A stretch of DNA of 64,000 nucleotides, taken from NCBI RefSeq assembly GCF_014356525.2, contig NC_052505.1, positions 8,310,171 to 8,374,170 of the forward strand, given 5' to 3'. Both the position numbers and the translations under genes were made by a program. The notes under the pieces were generated by a model, which saw nothing but the letters and a program-made list of their open reading frames with translations, searched no databases and had not been told where the DNA came from. Of this stretch, positions 56,796-64,000 are shown piece after piece (the stretch's first letter is position 1; the number at the start of each line of letters is the position of its first letter). This DNA comes from Nilaparvata lugens (taxonomy: Eukaryota > Arthropoda > Insecta > Hemiptera > Delphacidae).

Positions 56796-59526
56796 TGTAA
56801 CTGGCTTCAGCAAACTGCAGCAGTGTGGATTCATGTGACTGGCAGAAAATCAAGTGAGTGATGGAATCATTATCTTGTAGAATGTAGATAATAATGCGCT
56901 ATTCACAGGATGAGTAAATTCGCCAATGTTGAACATTTGTGTGCATCTCTCTTTTTCAACATCTCTGATGTCTCATTATTGCTTGGATAATGAGAAGCTG
57001 GTCCAGTATACTCGATGACTTCAAAGGTTATTGTTTGAACGCTTACTTTTCGAATATTAATAATTGAGGGCATTTTTTGTGCCACATGAGTAAAATTTTA
57101 TCGTATCCGGAACTACTATCAATACGTCAATCTTTAATGAAACTTTGTATTATCAATGTTACCATAAATTAGAATACAAGAGTTAAATCTTTATTCAAAA
57201 GAGAGTAGGCTTGTTCATAGGCTGAGACGTAGCACGTTGGCTCAATACAACTATTCACTGTATCAGTACCCTATCCCAAACAGGCAGTGCTTGCTCAGCC
57301 AAGCATTGCATGATGGAATAGCTGCAAAAGTTGTCAATTCCGGTCTCGCTTGGGAAAAGTGCTTTTCACAAACTTCATCTCGCCGGGATAAGCGTGTAGA
57401 GCATCTTGGAATTTCACTCAGAGATGTAGCCGTAAACAGGTCAATACTATTCGGAAGCACTCTGTTTACGATTCAGCTAGGGAACATTAAGGGCAGCTCC
57501 ATTCCTTTATTCGTCTCTAGAGGAGTGGGGAATGCTCACCGGAGCAATTGTGGTGGAGTGAGGAGGCCTCTGACGTAACAGAATCTATCTTGCATTGCAG
57601 ACACTTTCATATTTCATAACATTCCTAAAACAAGAATGAATATAGAGTTTCTAGGTTCCTAGCGAGTCTCAATGAGAATTATAATCTCTATGACTGTCTA
57701 CTATGTAATTATTGAGATTTATATCAATATTGAGAAATGCATATTACGATATGATTTTCCAAGTATGGGGAGATATGAAATCGATATGGATTCCTGAATA
57801 AATTTTCTAGTTAGAGAATGAAGAATGCTGAACAATACGAAACAAAATATTCACGATTGTGCCATCGAGAAGTCATCACACATGATTTTTTGTACTGCTC
57901 GAATATTTATGTAACTTCAAGCTTCAGAGGTGATCAGATTTTCAAAAAATATCTAAAAATTTAAATTGAATTCTCATATTATTTGAGTCGTCGGCTGGTA
58001 GTATAATAAGCCTATGCTTATACAAAATAATGATTACATACCATTATTATGTACAATTACGATTCCCAACACAAAGCAGTTCTTCGGTCGTAAGTCTTCT
58101 CGCAAATTGAGACGAATAATTATTGTAAATGATAACGGAAGAATAAAAAGGAAGAAATTGAGACAAATTGTAAATGATAACAAAAGAATAAAAAGGACCA
58201 TATCAGGTCTGATCTTAACACATCGTGGTGACTGTGAGGGAGAATACACTATTCAGACGATTGCCATAAATTTCCACCGACACCCAATATGAGCATATCA
58301 TGGAAATATTAGTTTTGAGAACCTCTGGCCATATACAGATTTTAAATCCGCAATAAAAATTTTTGAAAAGTCCAACTACTGAATTATAGAGAGCGGTGAA
58401 TTCAATTCTCGTTTTCTTCAACTGAGCCTCGAAAGCCTCAGAAATGAATATAAATGATTAAATATTATAGAATATTATTATTATGGAATAACATTCATTC
58501 CACAATTTAGGGACCAGAAATGAATTTAGTTGAATGAACAATATTGAGCTGTACCAGGTTTTGAAACACTTCTCTCAACTCAATGGGAGTCATGTCGGAT
58601 CAACTGATTAATTTTAATTAAGATTCTTATCGTATTTGCCTGCTATACTATGTTTTCCCGACATGCAGTGTATAATATTCTATAATTTGAATTGAGAAGG
58701 ATACAGATGCAGATTGCCATCTATCATACTACGATATTATATTTTACATCCTTCAACTTACAAACAAAATTTCGACAATAATTATTGTTTTTTCAAATAA
58801 TCAATTCAGTTTGCGATATCATGATGAGATGATAGTGTTAATTGGGCATAATGAGCGGTTGACAATGTTTAGTAATAGCGGATCCTTGATTAGGCGCACA
58901 GTGCCAATGCAAAATTGCGGTACTTTGGTCTTTGGTACACAGTGATTACATCAGTATAATACAATTGGTGTGTTTAGAAGCAATAGGAACAATGGAGCAC
59001 CAAACCACATCGGACAATAAGGGAGTTCATTCATGAATAATTCCAGCGGCTATTAATCACGTTCTGCTTATCCTCTGACTCAGCCACTTGATGGAATACC
59101 GCTATTTGTGAATGCAAACAAACAAGTCCCCGTTTTATTATTTCGACGGCGCAGTCAAAGCCGGTCGCCCGTCGCCGATAAATTAACCACATCACCCTTC
59201 TTTCAGTCTCAGAACTCTTTATTTCCATCTACAAACTCTAAGCACATTTTCGACTCCTAGTGAGTTCAATAAGCGTGATACAAGGACAATAATCCATATT
59301 ATTGAATTAGTGTTATTACTGGTATAGCATCTGCTCTCGTAACCTGGTGCTTTTTGTTTTTCTACTACTATTACCTTATTCTTTGAGATAACATGAGAGG
59401 TTTCTATTCCAGAGAAACAATTAGTACATGCAGTATAATCATGCTCATTGCCTTTAATGTATTTTATATGATGTATGTTCTAGTACAATAGTAGGCGATG
59501 CTCAAACCCCTTTAAAATCATTGAGA

Positions 59527-60338
59527 ACTAGCTGGCCCGGCGAACTTCGTACCGCCAAATAGTTAATGCATTTCATGACAAACTTTAGCTTGATACACAC
59601 CAGAAGAGGGGCGATGCGGCATTTTGCATTCAGGTGCTTCTTGCTTATTGGAAGAACTCACACACACTGAATCGAAATGGCGTGGAACGGTGTGATAAGG
59701 ATATCTCCGTAAGATCAACACTTTGTATTACCAAGCCGCGCCTCCTCAGGTGTGCTTAGCCTTAGCTTAATCTGATGCACTATATTTTTATAAAAATTAT
59801 CCAACAATCAATATTCACATTTATAACTCGATATGGACTTCCTATGTGCTTAGATAGTTGTTCAGCAGTTATTTTTTAGATATAGTTGAATGCAGCTTGC
59901 TAGGAAATTGAATGGTATATCTCCTAATGCTGATTTTCCCGTGCATATTCTGAATTTACAGCATTCCGAGTTCTACGACCCAAGTTTGGTAGTCGTTTGT
60001 ACCGCGACATTATTATTAGAATTGGAATTTTGTGAATCAGTTGAAAAAAAATGAAAAAAAATGAACAGATCTACCGACGGCTGTTGGATGACGCAAATAT
60101 TATAACAGCTAATATTTATTTCTGTGTATGGCCAGCTCACAAATCTTTTTCCATAAGGATTACATGTAAACTTTGGAGGATCATAGAAAAGAGTCCTGAA
60201 GTGGAATTATAAATTTGATAGGTCATATAGCTGGTCCTGAACATAACGAACACAACTAAAAAAATCATCAAATTTGGTGCACACATAAAAAAGTTTTTGA
60301 ATGTCAAAATTTTAGGCTCGATTTTTATTTGTATAGAT
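59527..60338 (+). repeat. Non-autonomous retroelement-like repeat (CTAGCTGGCCCGGCGAACTT start)
   Basis: The start ACTAGCTGGCCCGGCGAACT and an end in ATTTTTATTTGTATAGAT, preceded by CATCAAATTTGGTGCACAC, match the look of a very common class of insect repeat that ends in short T/A-AGAT tails. I see no reverse transcriptase frame. The limits follow the two end motifs; the assignment to a family is not possible by eye. Confidence 0.5.
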
Positions 60339-63332
60339 GAACGAAGAGAATGCCGAGATGGAATGAATCATAGAATTCCATTCTATAAGTATTCGAAATA
60401 ATGAGGAACATTCTTATGGATGATGAATGAAAGTCAGCGACGATTCTTCACATGGATCAAGAATGACGTTATCAGTAAATTACACATTTGTTACAAAAAC
60501 AGTATTCAAATTACTTTGGGTTATCCCTCATCCCTTTGATAAGGAATTTATAACGGTTTTTAGAATCTCTTCCACATATCCATAATAGATAGTGAGAAGC
60601 ATGTGAAAGAAGTGCTAAAAAATATTACCCACTTCTTAATGTAATATTTGATAACATCACTGATTTTTATTGCGAATTGAACGAGAATCAATCCACATTC
60701 CAAAAAAAGGACTCAAATACGAATTGCATTTCTTTTACTTCCTCTATGCAACAAAATCTTATTATTCCTCACAAAAGAACTTGGAAAGCCCGATCAAAAA
60801 AAAAAAAACAAAGAAATATGAGAATGACTGGAGGATTATAATCCTGGGTAACAACCTTCTCCTTGAAAATCACATTGATTGCATTCGTAGATGTGGAGCA
60901 TTCAAGGAGAATATTTCTATAAATATTCGCTGAGTCCATGTTCAGGAAAATTGGTTGTGGAAAATGGGCATTGACCAGGAGCATATTATGAAATATCAAC
61001 AAACGAGATTCAAAGCAAATCCAATCCGTTGTTTTTTGCCGCAGTTGGACTTCAGTAGCCTACACACTCTCATTTTTGGAACCAATCATGCGGCTTAACA
61101 TCCACTTCGTGTTACACAGGCGAACTAATTGGAAACCTTGCTTGGAAAAAGTGCAGATGAAAAATTTTGCATTTCCAGCTCTGAATGCACGGTTCCCTTA
61201 TAATTTCATGATCTCTCTGCTCCATGAAACAAAAGCTTTTAGAGGAAAAATGTTTGGAGGTTACTCTCGACTATATTATCACGAACAACTGTGCCTTAAA
61301 TCGCTGTAAAATCATGTACTTACCAACTTTTGTATATAACAGAAAATATTATTGAATACCAATCAAATTATGAGATTTTGCTACACCACAGAGTTCTAAT
61401 TTATTAGCTCCATTGGTATGACAGAGGTTGTGAATATTGTAGTTGTTTTATACAGATAAACTGAAGGTCGGAGATCAGAAAGTAGAAGCATAGAGTAAAA
61501 ATATCACATGCTAATGACATCTTCTCTCTATGGTAGAGAGTAGGTTCAGGATTTTTTCTCTACAAGTTTTACAGGGATCTCATGAAATATAGTTAATAAA
61601 GCCTTCAAATCCTATACTAAATGAGTTACAGTTGGTGTATTCGAAATCAGAATCAAATAAACAAGATTGCTAATCAATCAAGTTGAAATTCCATCTACAA
61701 TGATCTCGACTAATTGGAAAAAATCTTCATGTTTTTTCCAATAGATTTGAAAAAAATGTGTTCATCTCTAATTGCCCTTTTTCACAAGTCTCAGAGGAAA
61801 TCGAAAAATGATTCCACACTTCTCTATAGAAAGATATCATGATACTGTATATTTATGTCGATCCTTAGTTACTTGATAACTCATTTCATCTACAACTTTG
61901 AATTTTCAGGCATTTTGGCCTGTAGTGTAGGAGGAAAATCTCTTGGAATTCTTCATTTGAGGAGTCATTTCTCCCCCCTCATATTTTTATTGATAGTATT
62001 GAGTATTATGAAATTAATCATTATTATATCACATTGCACTATTAAGTTGAAAGTTCTATTCATACCTTGGAGTAATCCACACGCTTCAATGTAAACAATC
62101 ATCAAACTTTAAAGATCTGAATAAGTATAATTATATCAATGAAAAACCATCTATGTTGTAAAAAATATGAGAGTAAATTTTGGAAGAATGATGAAGAAAA
62201 TGTTCAGATTTTTTATACCAATATTTTACTCAATGGTAATCCTCATGATTTCTTCAACATCATAGTCTACTTGACTACTCTATTAACTCAAACTTAATTC
62301 TTCAAATGCAATAATTATTAGTACACTACAAAGCATCTTGTTTTGTTCAATTATGATTGAACAATGCTTTCCTGAAGCTTGTTGATAGAACATGAACTGA
62401 TACTTTATCCTAACCCTTACCTAGAATTGATAATGGATGAACTTAGAGAAATTTAGGATCTTGATTTATTCCAGGCATTAATGAAATTATGTTAGAATAC
62501 TTTTTAAAATCACAAATTTTATTTTTTTCAGAAGTGATTAACGATAAATTACATATTCCACACACATAAGGAATAAAACCAAATAATCACATCACACATA
62601 GTGAAAAAAATTGGTACACAATTAATAAAACAATGATTACAATTTATTGATATATAATTCTAAAATCTAAAAAAAGTGAGAAATGAAAATCAGCTTTGAA
62701 CTTGGAGGTTAATTGAGGAGTCTGGTGTCCATATTATATATTTCTTTTAAATTGTCAATAAATATTATACCATGATAATAGTTCGAAATGACATGTATCA
62801 TGGGGTATTCAGAATAAATACTATTCCATCACCTCCATATTATATTCAATTTCATTAAAAATTTATATTAATAATTTACAAGTATCGTTTTTTATACAGA
62901 GAACTTTTTTGTTACCTTCAATAGTCCTAATTAATACAATCTGCCAGGGTTGAGAATCCCAGTCCTATCACCATATCTAATGTCTATGAATGAATGAAAT
63001 GAAATTTATTGGAAAATGTTAACTGTGGATGAATTTTACATCTTGTTAATACTAATGATCAAAAAAATCATGACAGATGAATAGTAAGTCACTGGCAAGC
63101 AATAAATTATTATATCATTGGGCTATTACTTTCAGGAATACTCACTCAAAATCATCAAGATATCCTGATTTTCATGAATGACTGTATATCTATATCCTAC
63201 ATGCAGAATGCCTGACTGCTCTCTGTGTGCACACTATCTTACAAGTGATACAGATAATTATTGGAATGAACATGAGATAATATTAAAAGAGTTATCATTG
63301 ATTGAGGAATAATTCATATTCGAATATGGTAA

Positions 63333-64000
63333 CTAAAAGTGACTATTTTCAATAGCTGAGTGCTGCCATTCAACACTTCCTTGGGGTGAGATGTAGAAGT
63401 CCTTCATCTTCTCCCTAATTGAATATAATGCATTATGTATCCTCATATCATATTTCTTGAGAGGTAAAAGCTGATTTTCATTTTCAAAAGGTAATTCAAA
63501 AACACAATTATCATCACATGTATCGGAGCTGAGAAGTATCTTTGTTCTTAAATAGTTATGTAGAATACAGCAGGACATCACAATGGTTTCAACTGCTTCA
63601 AGCTTGCATTTGAAAGGTTTCTTGAACACATGAAATATCTTAGATAAGATTCCAAAAGAGCATTCAGCAGTCTGTTGTGCTTGACCTATTCTACAATTAA
63701 AAACTTTCTTTTCATAACTATTCATCACACTTTGACCTGGGTAAGCACGCATCAAATTATCTATTACAGGAATTGTTTCATCGGCAACAAACACATATGG
63801 AATAGGTTGTTCAGTTCCTGGTAATGGATTTGGTTCAGGAAGCTTTGATGTATTACACAAACGTTTCCCAAAAAGTGTATTTTCGAATACATTCTCATCA
63901 TTGAATCTTTCTGCAGACATTATATCAATGAAAGTGAATCGGTAATGAGCATCTACTGCAGCAACAAGAATAACATGGGGCGATTCCCGATCATTTGTGG
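63333..64000 (-). CDS. HARBI1/PIF-Harbinger-type transposase, C-terminal part, runs off the window
   Basis: The - strand frame is open from the window edge to TAA/TGA at 63333. It contains SPHVILVAAVDAHYRFTFID, then YVFVADETIPVIDNLM, then a FNCRIGQAQQTAECSFGILS segment and MSCCILHNYLR. This is the order seen in DDE_Tnp_4 nucleases of the Harbinger superfamily and the domesticated HARBI1. Candidate catalytic acids are the D of VADE and the E of AECSFG. The N-terminal third, with the first catalytic D, lies beyond base 64000. No stop or frameshift interrupts the 222 codons seen, so it may be intact. Whether it is an active transposon or a host gene cannot be decided; no terminal inverted repeat is identified downstream to 63200. 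Confidence 0.85.
   Translation of the reverse strand, partial: TNDRESPHVILVAAVDAHYRFTFIDIMSAERFNDENVFENTLFGKRLCNTSKLPEPNPLPGTEQPIPYVFVADETIPVIDNLMRAYPGQSVMNSYEKKVFNCRIGQAQQTAECSFGILSKIFHVFKKPFKCKLEAVETIVMSCCILHNYLRTKILLSSDTCDDNCVFELPFENENQLLPLKKYDMRIHNALYSIREKMKDFYISPQGSVEWQHSAIENSHF

Larger units (their letters stand above)
52118..63332. other. 3' UTR and intergenic DNA downstream of dpr
   Basis: After the dpr stop the sequence is AT-rich. It contains the foldback and MITE repeats listed at 55683-56795 and the repeat at 59527-60338. In 52118-55680, 56800-59520 and 60340-63330 I see only short open frames without recognisable domains. These include frames at 57237-57578 and 60670-61309, which I do not accept as genes. 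Confidence 0.6.

Noticed and set aside
57237..57578. 113-codon open frame on the + strand
   Set aside because: No motif, no signal peptide and an overlapping frame on the other strand. It starts in AT-rich sequence without context.
60670..61309. Two neighbouring + strand open frames of 87 and 77 codons
   Set aside because: Lysine runs come from an A-rich tract, the frames differ, and no domain is seen.

Overview
The window is insect nuclear DNA: AT-rich, intron-dominated and dense in transposons. The one host gene I can support is a member of the insect-specific dpr (defective proboscis extension response) family of two-Ig-domain surface proteins. It lies on the + strand as four widely spaced exons, 7025-7235, 22887-23014, 46021-46189 and 52017-52117, whose splice phases join cleanly. 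The exon coding for the start of the first Ig domain is not visible and probably lies before base 1, so the window is the 3' part of a gene of well over 45 kb. The family places the sequence in an insect. The repeat style suggests a hemipteran such as a planthopper, but that is a guess.

The introns are a museum of mobile DNA. Region 1-7024 holds LINE tails, a nested inverted-repeat element and a 64-nt perfect hairpin just before the first visible exon. Intron 7236-22886 holds a 1.9-kb long-inverted-repeat element with internal 166-bp tandem repeats, a 211-bp tandem duplication and a 5'-truncated LINE ending in (AATC)n. Intron 23015-46020 holds an almost complete, young Ty3/gypsy LTR retrotransposon on the - strand (23379-34350). 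It has 2-kb LTRs differing by about five substitutions and five one-base gaps, and a 4-bp ACTT target duplication; it sits beside a (CA)n microsatellite. The same intron holds a foldback repeat and a tRNA-derived SINE. Intron 46190-52016 holds an odd AABB tandem arrangement of GC-rich palindromic repeats.

The most interesting item is in the retrotransposon. Its gag and pol lie in one continuous frame split by a single UGA codon in the context UGA-CUA, the classic leaky-stop context, which suggests gag-pol expression by stop-codon readthrough rather than frameshifting. A second break, between RNase H and integrase, needs a -1 shift, lacks a slippery heptamer and looks like ordinary decay.

Downstream of the dpr gene (52118-63332) there are more foldback repeats, including a family of palindromic MITEs with CACACA ends. 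At the right edge is the partial - strand coding region of a HARBI1/PIF-Harbinger-type transposase that runs off the window. Several inverted-repeat families share a motif resembling the minimal hammerhead ribozymes of Penelope-like elements.
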